Positions 16,746 through 26,624 of a DNA stretch of 64,000 bases are shown here, piece by piece. Within the stretch, counting starts at the first letter, position 1; each line of letters starts with the position of its first letter. Source of the stretch: Lachnospiraceae oral taxon 107 str. F0167 (GTDB lineage Bacteria; Bacillota; Clostridia; Lachnospirales; Lachnospiraceae). Below the pieces are notes generated by a model. It was not told where the DNA came from, ran no database searches, and saw only the letters and a program-made list of their open reading frames with translations. Position numbers and translations under genes: made by a program. The stretch is taken from contig GL890591.1 of assembly GCA_000209465.1 (NCBI GenBank), positions 2,177-66,176 of the forward strand. Direction: 5' to 3'.

Positions 16746-16843
16746 AAAAAATACACATGCCGCACCCTAAATATTTAAATTTAATATTTTTTATAAGCAA
16801 CAGTTTATGTACTGTGTATCTAAAAAAACTACCTGAACTGTAA

Positions 16844-17572
16844 TTATTTATAATAGCTTATCTCATTTACAATTCTAAATCCAAGCTCTGCATAAATCTT
16901 ATATGCGGGGGTATTTTCAAGAAGAAGCTGCAAATGTATCTTTGATTTGCCAAGAGCTTTTAAAAAATCAAGTATTGCCTTCATTGAAAGTTTGCCAAGC
17001 CCTCTGTTTCGATATTCTTCATAGATAATAAAATTATGAAAATAGATATCATCTGCATCACTACTGAATTTATCAAAACAGAATGAGCCTATTTCATCTT
17101 CCTTATAGTATATATAAAAAACATCATCCTCTTTTAAAATTTCGATATAAGGGTGTTTTTCCGATTTATATGTATACAGGTCAAGTACCATCATAGTTTC
17201 TGTACAATCATAGATAAGAGAAAGTTTTTTTGCTGTTTCTACCGCCGGAGGATACTTTCTTTCACAAAGAAATGAGATTTCAATATCGGATGGCAAATCG
17301 TCATCAATATAGCTTAAAAGCGACTTGAAATAACCTTTTTTCCTATAGTCAATATCAGTATAGGCTATTGCCTCATAAATATCCGAATCTATTTCAAACA
17401 ATGCCAAAACCGACATCAGTTTTTCATTGTCATAGCATAAATAATATATGCAACACTCATCTTCAAAATCAAAATAAAGGGGGAGGGCTCTTTCTTTATT
17501 TTGTTTTTCTACTATAAAATTTATTTGATTTATTATATCTTGTGAGGGTATACTAACTTTTATTATATTCAT
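16844..17572 (-). CDS. GNAT-family N-acetyltransferase
   Basis: 242 residues. The C-terminal half has the acetyl-CoA-binding motif A (YRNRGLGKLSMKAILDFLK, R/QxxGxG/A type) and the final ENTPAYKIYAELGFRIVNEI segment of GNAT enzymes. The N-terminal half also resembles a degenerate GNAT fold (IAYTDIDYRKKGYFKSLL), so this may be a two-domain protein. The acceptor substrate is unknown. It is read divergently from pyrF. Confidence 0.85.
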   Translation of the reverse strand: MNIIKVSIPSQDIINQINFIVEKQNKERALPLYFDFEDECCIYYLCYDNEKLMSVLALFEIDSDIYEAIAYTDIDYRKKGYFKSLLSYIDDDLPSDIEISFLCERKYPPAVETAKKLSLIYDCTETMMVLDLYTYKSEKHPYIEILKEDDVFYIYYKEDEIGSFCFDKFSSDADDIYFHNFIIYEEYRNRGLGKLSMKAILDFLKALGKSKIHLQLLLENTPAYKIYAELGFRIVNEISYYK

Positions 17573-17666
17573 TATAATCTCCGATTCTGCATTTATTGAA
17601 ATAATGCGGGTATATGTGTTATACTTTTAAAAACATAATTATGCCCAAATGGCAATAGGAGAAAAT

Positions 17667-18575
17667 ATGATTGCAAAACTTATTGAAAAAATCAAGCAAA
17701 CAAATGCCCCTATATGTGTAGGATTGGATCCGCTTATTTCACATATTCCTGATTATATATTAGAAGAAAAAATAAAGAAATACGGAAAAACAACAAAAGC
17801 CATAGGAGAGGCTTTCTATGATTTTAATAAAGAGATAATTGATAAGACCTATGATTTGATACCGGCCGTAAAGCCTCAGATAGCTATGTATGAGGAGTTT
17901 GGTATAGAGGGAATGATATCTTACCAAAAAACCGTGGAATACGCCAAAGAAAAAGGACTTTTGGTAATAGGTGATGCAAAAAGAGGAGATATAGGCTCCA
18001 CATCCCTTTCCTATGCAAAGGCACATATAGGTGTAAGCGAAATATTGGGAGAAAAGGTTATAGGCTTTGATACGGATTTTGTAACGGTAAACCCATATCT
18101 CGGTACAGATGGTGTAAAACCTTTTATAGATGTATGTAACAGTGAGAACAAGGGCATATTTGTACTTGTAAAAACGTCAAACCCTTCAAGCGGAGAGTTT
18201 CAGGATCAGCTTATAGACGGCACACCTTTATACGAACTTGTAGCTAAAAAGACCTGCGAGTGGGGAGCTATGAGTATGGATGGAAATTATTCAAATGTAG
18301 GTGCTGTAGTAGGTGCGACCTATCCGAAGATGAGTGCCATACTCAGAGAAAAAATGCCGAATACATTCTTTTTGGTACCGGGATACGGTGCTCAGGGAGG
18401 AACAGCCGAGGATTTAAAGCCTTGCTTTAATACAGACGGTCTGGGTGCTATAGTAAACTCTTCCAGAGGAATAATAGCGGCATATAAGCAGGATAAGTAT
18501 GCTTCACTTGAGTTTGGAGAGGCTTCAAGAGCTGCGGTAAAAGATATGATAACAGATATAAACAGGGTTTTATAA
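17667..18575 (+). CDS. pyrF: Orotidine 5'-phosphate decarboxylase
   Basis: 302 residues, the longer PyrF type. It converts OMP to UMP, the last step of UMP synthesis. The substrate-binding opening is PICVGLDPLI. The catalytic Lys/Asp cluster is in GLLVIGDAKRGDIGSTS (KxxD-type DAKRGDI), and the phosphate end is PGYGAQGG. The ATG at 17667 is preferred over 17649 because AATAGGAGAAAAT precedes it. It is the first gene of a pyrF-K-D-E operon; the next start lies 10 bp downstream. Confidence 0.95.
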   Translation: MIAKLIEKIKQTNAPICVGLDPLISHIPDYILEEKIKKYGKTTKAIGEAFYDFNKEIIDKTYDLIPAVKPQIAMYEEFGIEGMISYQKTVEYAKEKGLLVIGDAKRGDIGSTSLSYAKAHIGVSEILGEKVIGFDTDFVTVNPYLGTDGVKPFIDVCNSENKGIFVLVKTSNPSSGEFQDQLIDGTPLYELVAKKTCEWGAMSMDGNYSNVGAVVGATYPKMSAILREKMPNTFFLVPGYGAQGGTAEDLKPCFNTDGLGAIVNSSRGIIAAYKQDKYASLEFGEASRAAVKDMITDINRVL

Positions 18576-18585
18576 AGAGAGAAAA

Positions 18586-19350
18586 ATGACGAAGATAATG
18601 GACAATGGGAAGGTGCTTTCCCAGGACAGGCTAAGCAAAGATATTTATTCAATCTGGATAAAGACAGATATGGCAAAGGATGCAAGGGCGGGACAATTTG
18701 TAAATGTATATACATCAAATCCTTCAAAGCTTTTGCCAAGACCGATAAGTATATGTGAGATAGGCGGGGATTCTATCAGACTTGTATACAGGGTTACGGG
18801 AGAGGACACGGGAACAAAGGAGTTTTCAGGTTTAAAAGCAGGTGATGATATAAAGCTTCTTGGAACTCTGGGAAACGGATTTCCCATTGATTCAAAATCT
18901 ACCATTCTTATAGGTGGAGGTATAGGAATACCGCCTATGCTTGAAACTGCAAAGCAGGTAGAGGGTGGAAGAATAATTGTTCTGGGATTTAGAGACAGTG
19001 ACACCTTTCTTGTGGATGAAATTGAAAGCTATGGAAAGGTTTATATTGCTACAGAGGATGGAAGTATCGGTACAAAGGGCAATGTTTTGGACGCTATAAG
19101 GGAGAACAATATCAGTGCAAAGCGAATACTTGCCTGCGGACCTACACCTATGTTAAGAGCGATAAAAAAATATGCCGTGGAAAATAATATAGAATGTTTC
19201 CTGTCATTGGAAGAAAAGATGGCATGCGGAATAGGTGCATGCCTTGCCTGCACCTGTAAATCAAGTAAGGTGGACAGTCATTCCAAGGTGAAAAATAAAA
19301 GGATTTGCAGTGAAGGACCGGTATTTAATGCCCTAGAGGTGGAACTATGA
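18586..19350 (+). CDS. pyrK: Dihydroorotate dehydrogenase B, electron transfer subunit
   Basis: 254 residues. The N-terminal FAD-binding barrel has the RPISI motif typical of this family (LLPRPISICE). The NAD-binding part has IGGGIGIPPMLETAK. The C-terminal [2Fe-2S] cluster is carried by CGIGACLACTC with a later Cys (RICSEGPVF). It passes electrons from PyrD to NAD+. The stop overlaps the pyrD start by 4 bp. Confidence 0.95.
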   Translation: MTKIMDNGKVLSQDRLSKDIYSIWIKTDMAKDARAGQFVNVYTSNPSKLLPRPISICEIGGDSIRLVYRVTGEDTGTKEFSGLKAGDDIKLLGTLGNGFPIDSKSTILIGGGIGIPPMLETAKQVEGGRIIVLGFRDSDTFLVDEIESYGKVYIATEDGSIGTKGNVLDAIRENNISAKRILACGPTPMLRAIKKYAVENNIECFLSLEEKMACGIGACLACTCKSSKVDSHSKVKNKRICSEGPVFNALEVEL

Positions 19351-20252
19351 TAAATACAAAAGTAAAAATAGCAGGTGTGGAGTTTAAAAACCCCGTTACA
19401 GTTGCCAGCGGAACCTTTGGGCATGGAGAGGAATTTGCGGAACTTGTAGATATAAACAGACTTGGAGCGGTTACTACAAAGGGAGTTGCCAATATTCCAT
19501 GGGAGGGAAATCCTACGCCTAGAATTGCTGAAACTTATGGCGGTATGTTAAATGCTATCGGTCTTCAAAATCCAGGAGTTGATACTTTTATTGAAAGAGA
19601 TTTAAAATTTCTAAAAGAAAAGGATACAAAAATAATAGTAAATGTATGCGGCAGAAGTATCTCAGATTATGTAGAAACAGTTGAAAGACTTTCCGATGAA
19701 GATGTGGATATGTTTGAAATAAATATATCATGTCCGAATGTTTCACATGGAGGTATCGCCTTCGGTACAAATGTTGACAGTGTAAAAGAGATTACAAGTC
19801 AGATAAAGGCTCATTCAAAAAAGCCTATTATTATGAAACTCTCTCCAAATGTTACAGATATTACCGAGATTGCAAAGGGTGCGGAGGCTGCCGGAGCGGA
19901 TGCGCTTTCTCTTATAAATACTATCACAGGCATGAAGATTGATATAAATAAAAGATGCTTTGCAATAGCCAATAAAACAGGTGGAATGTCAGGTCCTGCT
20001 ATAAAGCCCATTGCACTTAGAATGGTATATCAGGTCGCAAATGCCGTGAAGCTTCCGATAATAGGAATGGGAGGCATATCCACACCTGAGGATGCTATAG
20101 AGTTTTTACTTGCCGGTGCAAATATGGTAAGTGTCGGAACAGCTAATTTTATAAATCCCAATGCAAGTATTTTAGTAGCTGAGGGAATTGAGAAGTATCT
20201 TGATAATAACGGTTTTAAAGATGTAAATGAGATTATAGGACTGGTAAAATAG
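19347..20252 (+). CDS. pyrD: Dihydroorotate dehydrogenase B, catalytic subunit
   Basis: 301 residues. It oxidises dihydroorotate to orotate with FMN and hands electrons to PyrK (class 1B enzyme). Typical segments are VTVASGTFGHGEEFAEL, GLQNPGVDTF, NISCPNVSHGG (class 1B Cys at the active-site base) and the FMN phosphate site IIGMGGISTPEDAIEF. The start overlaps pyrK, so the two subunits are translationally coupled. Confidence 0.95.
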   Translation: MINTKVKIAGVEFKNPVTVASGTFGHGEEFAELVDINRLGAVTTKGVANIPWEGNPTPRIAETYGGMLNAIGLQNPGVDTFIERDLKFLKEKDTKIIVNVCGRSISDYVETVERLSDEDVDMFEINISCPNVSHGGIAFGTNVDSVKEITSQIKAHSKKPIIMKLSPNVTDITEIAKGAEAAGADALSLINTITGMKIDINKRCFAIANKTGGMSGPAIKPIALRMVYQVANAVKLPIIGMGGISTPEDAIEFLLAGANMVSVGTANFINPNASILVAEGIEKYLDNNGFKDVNEIIGLVK

Positions 20253-20272
20253 TACGGATGAATGGAGATTGT

Positions 20273-20944
20273 ATGGAGAACTACAAAAAAGAATTTATTG
20301 ATTTTATGATAGAATGTGAAGTACTTAAATTCGGAGATTTTGTAACAAAGAGCGGAAGAAAGACACCGTTTTTTGTAAATACGGGATTTTACAGAAGTGG
20401 CTCTCAGCTTAGTAAGCTTGGAAAATACTATGCCAAGGCTATAAGAGGCGCTTTCGGAGATAAGTTTGATATACTTTTCGGACCGGCATACAAGGGTATT
20501 CCACTCAGTGTGGCAACTTCAATGGCACTTAGTGAGGATGGTGTAGATGTAAAATATTGTTCAAACAGAAAAGAAGTAAAGGACCACGGTGATACAGGAA
20601 TTTTGCTCGGCTCACCTATAAAGGATGGAGATAAGATAGTAATAATAGAGGATGTGACCACAGCAGGAACATCTATAGAGGAGACTTTGCCGATTATAAA
20701 AGCGCAGGGAAATGTAGATGTACTCGGGCTTGTGGTAAGTGTTGACAGATGTGAGAGAGGTCAGGGAGAGAAGTCTGCACTTGTAGAGATAAGTGAGAAA
20801 TATGGAATAAAGACCACCGCAATTGTTACTATGAATGAGGTGGTTGATTATCTGTATAATAAAGAGATAGACGGCAAGATAATAATTGATGATAAATTAA
20901 AGGCTGCTATTGATGATTATTATAAGATTTATGGAGTAAAATAG
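20273..20944 (+). CDS. pyrE: Orotate phosphoribosyltransferase
   Basis: 223 residues from the ATG at 20273 (AATGGAGATTGT upstream); the in-frame ATG at 20258 lacks a site. It transfers orotate to PRPP to give OMP, and with PyrF completes UMP synthesis. The PRPP-binding loop is VIIEDVTTAGTSIEE, and FGPAYKGIPLSVATS is the conserved substrate segment. It is the fourth gene of the pyr operon. No PyrR-type attenuator was recognised upstream of the operon. Confidence 0.95.
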   Translation: MENYKKEFIDFMIECEVLKFGDFVTKSGRKTPFFVNTGFYRSGSQLSKLGKYYAKAIRGAFGDKFDILFGPAYKGIPLSVATSMALSEDGVDVKYCSNRKEVKDHGDTGILLGSPIKDGDKIVIIEDVTTAGTSIEETLPIIKAQGNVDVLGLVVSVDRCERGQGEKSALVEISEKYGIKTTAIVTMNEVVDYLYNKEIDGKIIIDDKLKAAIDDYYKIYGVK

Positions 20945-20965
20945 GCTAAATCAACAGGAGGAAAG

Positions 20966-21115
20966 ATGGAAAAGACATATAAACTGATGAAGACATCAGG
21001 TGGTGCAGGTATTGCAATCGGGATAATAATGATTGTTGTAGGTGTAACTACCGGCATTATTTCCATTATAAATGGTGCAAGATTGCTTATCGGAAAAAAC
21101 AATATAGAGTTTTGA
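20966..21115 (+). CDS. Small membrane protein (49 aa), unknown
   Basis: Starts MEKTYKLMKTSGGAGIAIG after a perfect AGGAGGAAAG site. It has one long hydrophobic stretch (IIMIVVGVTTGIISII) and ends RLLIGKNNIEF. It lies 21 bp after pyrE and one base before the VanZ-like gene, so it is part of the same transcript. It is probably a single- or double-span membrane peptide. No family recognised. Confidence 0.65.
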   Translation: MEKTYKLMKTSGGAGIAIGIIMIVVGVTTGIISIINGARLLIGKNNIEF

Positions 21116-21116
21116 T

Positions 21117-21570
21117 ATGAATAAACTTGGAACTAAGTTTAGATTCATAGGTATAATTTTATTTATAATATATCTTTTGATTTTATGCTATCTGCTGTTT
21201 TTTGCCGAGGCTTTCGGCAGAGGAATGGCGGTGGAAGTACATGGATACAATACTATACCTTTTGTTGAGATTAAAAGATATATCAATAATTTTGATAGAC
21301 TTGGTATGATAACGGTTTTAAATCTGGGTGGCAATATACTTGCTTTTATGCCCTTCGGATTTTTCAGACCGATAATTGGCAGAAGAAAAAATAAGTTTTT
21401 TCAGAACTTTATTTCAGGGCTGTTTGTTTTCATGCATGGTGGAGGTAATACAGCTTTTGACAAATGTAGGAAGTTTTGATGTGGATGATATTATACTAAA
21501 TACATTCGGAGTTTTTCTCGGTTATATTATTTTTATTCTGTGTAAATCTATCATATGGAGACAGGAATGA
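21117..21570 (+). pseudogene. VanZ-like membrane protein, frameshifted
   Basis: The first frame (21117 to about 21435) gives a VanZ-type start: a hydrophobic helix, YNTIPFVEIKRYI, then LNLGGNILAFMPFGFF. The rest of the VanZ pattern (CMVEVIQLLTNVGSFDVDD, then IILNTFGVFLGYIIF) is in another frame, running to the stop at 21570. The shift lies near the run GCTGTTTGTTTTCATG (21419-21434), a likely slippage or sequencing-error spot. Without it, the protein would be a normal ~150-residue VanZ-like protein. The last codons overlap the next start. Confidence 0.75.
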
Positions 21571-21992
21571 TTTTTTTTAAGAAGAAGAGACTAGGAATAC
21601 CATATAGAAGAGAAGAGAATATTTTAGATTCGGATATATTCTTACCGGCAGAGGACAGGGCAAAGTTTGCTACCAGCAGAGAAGATATGGTCGATTATAT
21701 GAGGAGACCTTTTGCAAGGGATGCTAAGTTTGCACTGCTTTTGGATATAATTTCCGTGGTTCTTTTGGTTATTGCAGTAAGAAGAGTAATAGAGAATCAA
21801 GGGGCGCCGAGTACTCAAATATCGGCTTTTGCACTATGCTCATTTCTCTTTGCTGCTACAGGCTTTTGTTATTCAATAAAATCTTTTAAACAGGGAACTG
21901 CCAGAAAATCTCTTTCGGTGGTTACAACAATACTTGGAGGAATTTTGTTTTTACTATGGTTTATGATATTTATTCTTGGAATAAAGAGCTGA
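21567..21992 (+). CDS. Membrane protein, possibly DUF6142-like
   Basis: 141 residues. A charged cytoplasmic N-terminal part (MIFFKKKRLGIPYRREENIL) is followed by three hydrophobic helices from residue ~65 (LLLDIISVVLLVIAV, ALCSFLFAATGFCY, ILGGILFLLWFMIFIL). The start at 21567 follows GGAGACAGGA and overlaps the VanZ-like stop. The layout recalls the DUF6142 family of Lachnospiraceae; this is from memory and uncertain. Function unknown. Confidence 0.6.
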   Translation: MIFFKKKRLGIPYRREENILDSDIFLPAEDRAKFATSREDMVDYMRRPFARDAKFALLLDIISVVLLVIAVRRVIENQGAPSTQISAFALCSFLFAATGFCYSIKSFKQGTARKSLSVVTTILGGILFLLWFMIFILGIKS

Positions 21993-21994
21993 TA

Positions 21995-24013
21995 GTGGAG
22001 AGAATAAATCTGGCAATGGATAGAATATCTCAAATTAAAACGGAAAGAGATATTAGATTTAAGGATTTTTTCTCGGCTCTGTCAGACTTTTTAGAGAAAG
22101 TAAATGATTTCAGATTAAAAAAGGAAAAAGGAGATTTTTATAATCAAAGCTTTGAGGAGCTGGCGGCTTTTCAGGATAAGCTGTACTATGATCTAAAGGA
22201 AGAAAATTATAAAAATTCAGTGTATGATCCTGATTTTTTGGAGAAAATATGTGAAAAGGAATTTATTTCACCTTTTTTAAGCCTTTCATTTGAAATCAGA
22301 GCAGCCCTTATAACAGTAGTTGAGGGTGATTTGGAGGGATTTGTAAATATTCTTGAGCTGTTTTTACAGGTGTATGGAATATGCCTTGAAGGCGGGGATG
22401 CAAAGGAAGTTACGGATGCAATATACTGGTATGCATCAGACTATCTGGATATTACTGCAAGAAAAAAAATTATAGAAAGTTTTACCCCCTCTAACAGATT
22501 TTTTTATAATATAATAATGAATGATGATTTATCTGATCTAAGATATCTTTTTAAATTCGGAGAATATATCGGCTCAAATGAGATAAAAACAGCAGAATAC
22601 TTAAATTCGCTCGATAAGGAAACTGTCAGACTATGTGCCAAGACTTTTGTGGATGGATATAGGGATGGTTTTTTTGCAATGCAAAAGGATATATCAAAAA
22701 GGAGTATTGTATCCTTGATATATCATATAGGTTTTGAGAGAATAGTTAAGGAAGCGATTATTTTATTTGAAGATATGGGCTTTGAGGTTATACTTGACAG
22801 AAAAGCATACAGACTTGCCGATATATCACATGTCAGAAACAGGGGGATTTGCAGTGACGGTGTAAACAGACAGTTTATCTATGATCATAAATATGATATG
22901 AATATCTTTACAAAAAAAGCATATCTGGACAGGAAGTTTGAAATCAGTAAGCAGACTTTTGAAGAAATCAAAGATAATATGGCAAAATATGGCGGTCCGA
23001 CTCTTATGGAATCCTTTGGAGAAACTGAGTTTCTACCTATAAAAAAGCCTTCTGCCAATGCTTTTGCAGAAAAGCAAAACAGTCTGATGAATAATTACAG
23101 AAATGAAATGATGCTTTTACAGGACGAGTATATTGATACTTCAGGTACTGCATTTTGTATAATAGCATGGCCGCTTCCAAGCATTGCAAAGGATGAAAGT
23201 ATTTATCCCGATATTTTTGATGATATAATAAAAATAAATACATTGGATGCTGATAAATACAGGAAAGCACAGCAAAAAATTATAGATGCACTTGATAGGG
23301 CAAGTACAGTAAGAATAATTGGTGGAAAGGGAAATAAAACAGACCTTACCATAAAGCTTCATGAACTTAAGAATCCTGAAAAAGAAACTAATTTTGAAAA
23401 CTGCGTGGCAGATGTAAATATTCCTGTGGGTGAAGTATTTACATCACCGGTACTTAAAGGAACTGAGGGAGAACTCTTTGTAAAGGATGTTTTTTTGGCA
23501 GGCTATAGTTTAAAAAATCTCTCAATCTCAGTAAAGGATGGAATGATAGAGGATTATACTTGCGAGAATTTTGACAATAGGGATGACAATAGAAGACTTG
23601 TAGAGGATTCGATTTTAAAGGGACATAAATCTTTGCCGATGGGAGAATTTGCAATAGGTACTAATGTGATTGCCTACAATGTGGCAAAGAAGTATAATAT
23701 TTTTGAGAAGATGCCTATTTTGATAGCTGAAAAGATGGGACCGCATTTTGCTTTTGGCGATACCTGCTATTCTCATGATGAGGAGAGTGTTACATATAAT
23801 CCTGACGGCAAGGCTATCATTGCAAGAGATAATGAATGTTCTATAAAAAGGAAAACCGATATTAAAAAGGCATATTTTAATTGTCATACAGATATTACAA
23901 TACCATTGGTTGAGCTTGGCGATATTTATACCAATGAGCCTGACGGAACAAATACATATATTATAAAGGATGGAAAATTTGTACTTGAGGGAAGCGAAGT
24001 ACTAAATGAATAA
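21995..24013 (+). CDS. M29-type aminopeptidase with long N-terminal extension
   Basis: About 672 residues. The C-terminal ~300 resemble clostridial M29 (AmpS/leucyl) aminopeptidases: KGNKTDLTIKLHEL, VADVNIPVGEVFTSP with the metal-ligand Glu, LPMGEFAIGTN with a second Glu, and MGPHFAFGDTCYSHDEE with His/Asp ligands. The first ~330 residues are not in the usual ~410-residue M29 proteins and have no recognised motif. A start at GTG 21995 (VERINLAMDRI) fits the family better than the ATG at 21956 inside the previous gene; ATG 22016 is also possible. It would release N-terminal residues from cytoplasmic peptides. Confidence 0.75.
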   Translation: MERINLAMDRISQIKTERDIRFKDFFSALSDFLEKVNDFRLKKEKGDFYNQSFEELAAFQDKLYYDLKEENYKNSVYDPDFLEKICEKEFISPFLSLSFEIRAALITVVEGDLEGFVNILELFLQVYGICLEGGDAKEVTDAIYWYASDYLDITARKKIIESFTPSNRFFYNIIMNDDLSDLRYLFKFGEYIGSNEIKTAEYLNSLDKETVRLCAKTFVDGYRDGFFAMQKDISKRSIVSLIYHIGFERIVKEAIILFEDMGFEVILDRKAYRLADISHVRNRGICSDGVNRQFIYDHKYDMNIFTKKAYLDRKFEISKQTFEEIKDNMAKYGGPTLMESFGETEFLPIKKPSANAFAEKQNSLMNNYRNEMMLLQDEYIDTSGTAFCIIAWPLPSIAKDESIYPDIFDDIIKINTLDADKYRKAQQKIIDALDRASTVRIIGGKGNKTDLTIKLHELKNPEKETNFENCVADVNIPVGEVFTSPVLKGTEGELFVKDVFLAGYSLKNLSISVKDGMIEDYTCENFDNRDDNRRLVEDSILKGHKSLPMGEFAIGTNVIAYNVAKKYNIFEKMPILIAEKMGPHFAFGDTCYSHDEESVTYNPDGKAIIARDNECSIKRKTDIKKAYFNCHTDITIPLVELGDIYTNEPDGTNTYIIKDGKFVLEGSEVLNE

Positions 24014-24108
24014 GTTTGTTTAATAAAGCAACAAATGTTGTAATATTTCCCGGTTGGCTTAAAATAAATATATAAATATTATATTTGTATGAGTATAATT
24101 GGTAATGA

Positions 24109-24137
24109 TTGACAGGGTAGTGTGGATTTGCTAGACT
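24109..24137 (+). promoter_or_regulatory. Probable guaB promoter
   Basis: TTGACA (24109-24114), 17-nt spacer, TAGACT (24132-24137), about 75 bp upstream of the guaB start. The 24014-24108 stretch before it holds no gene. No purine riboswitch pattern is seen here. Confidence 0.6.
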
Positions 24138-24182
24138 AATGAGAAAAAAGTAATAGAAATGGCATTGAAGTGGCAGTTTTAG

Positions 24183-25667
<1,485 letters not shown>

Positions 25668-25697
25668 GACAAATAGAATTTTAGGGGGTTATTTATT

Positions 25698-26615
25698 ATG
25701 GATGCAACATTAGTGGTTATGGCGGCAGGTATAGGTTCAAGATTTGGCGGCGGCATAAAGCAGCTGGCTCCGGTCGGACCAAATGGCGAGATTATTATGG
25801 ATTATTCCATATATGATGCAAAAGAAGCCGGTTTTAATAAAGTGGTTTTTATTATTCGCCATGATCTGGAAAAGGATTTTAAAGAAATTATAGGAGACAG
25901 AGTAAAGAAATATATAGATGTAGAGTACGCATATCAGGAACTTGACAATCTTCCTTCGGGATTTGAATGTCCTAAGGAGAGAAAAAAGCCATGGGGTACC
26001 GGACAGGCATTACTTTCTGTAAAAGGGATTGTAAACGAGCCTTTCGTGGTAATAAATGCAGATGATTACTATGGAAAAGAAGGTTTTAAGATAATATACG
26101 ACTACATGGCAAATAAAATGGATAAGGACAGCAAAAAGCTTGATCTTTGCATGGCAGGATTTGTATTAAAGAACACACTCTCCGATAATGGAGGAGTTAC
26201 AAGAGGTGTATGTAAGGCGGATGCAAATAATAAACTGGCTGATGTAAAAGAGACCTTTGAAATTGAATTAAAGGACGGTGTTTTAAATGCCGTAGATGAA
26301 AACGGAAATAAAAGGGATATAAGTCTTGATGATATCGTATCTATGAATATGTGGGGACTTACACCTGAATTCCTGGATATTTTGGAGGCGAATTTCCCGA
26401 AATTCCTTGAGAATATGTCAAATGAGCTAAAGAGCGAATATTTATTGCCTTCAGTAATAGATGAAGCTATTAAGTCAGGAAAGATAAGTGTTGAAGTATT
26501 AAAGAGCCATGACAAGTGGTTTGGAGTAACATATAAAGAAGACAAGGATATTGTTGTCAATTCAATAAGAGCCTTGGTAGATAATGGAGTTTATCCTGAT
26601 AAAATTTTTAATTAA
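25698..26615 (+). CDS. Sugar nucleotidyltransferase
   Basis: 305 residues. The NTP-transferase fold starts with the nucleotide-binding VVMAAGIGSRFGGGIKQLAPVG, and the metal site VINADDYYG follows at ~residue 120. It has the layout of an unassigned clostridial family related to glucose-1-phosphate nucleotidyltransferases. The sugar is not predictable and it is not a typical GalU or RfbA. GGGGG lies 12 nt before the ATG, and ppaC follows after 9 bp. Confidence 0.8.
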   Translation: MDATLVVMAAGIGSRFGGGIKQLAPVGPNGEIIMDYSIYDAKEAGFNKVVFIIRHDLEKDFKEIIGDRVKKYIDVEYAYQELDNLPSGFECPKERKKPWGTGQALLSVKGIVNEPFVVINADDYYGKEGFKIIYDYMANKMDKDSKKLDLCMAGFVLKNTLSDNGGVTRGVCKADANNKLADVKETFEIELKDGVLNAVDENGNKRDISLDDIVSMNMWGLTPEFLDILEANFPKFLENMSNELKSEYLLPSVIDEAIKSGKISVEVLKSHDKWFGVTYKEDKDIVVNSIRALVDNGVYPDKIFN

Positions 26616-26624
26616 GAGGAGTTT

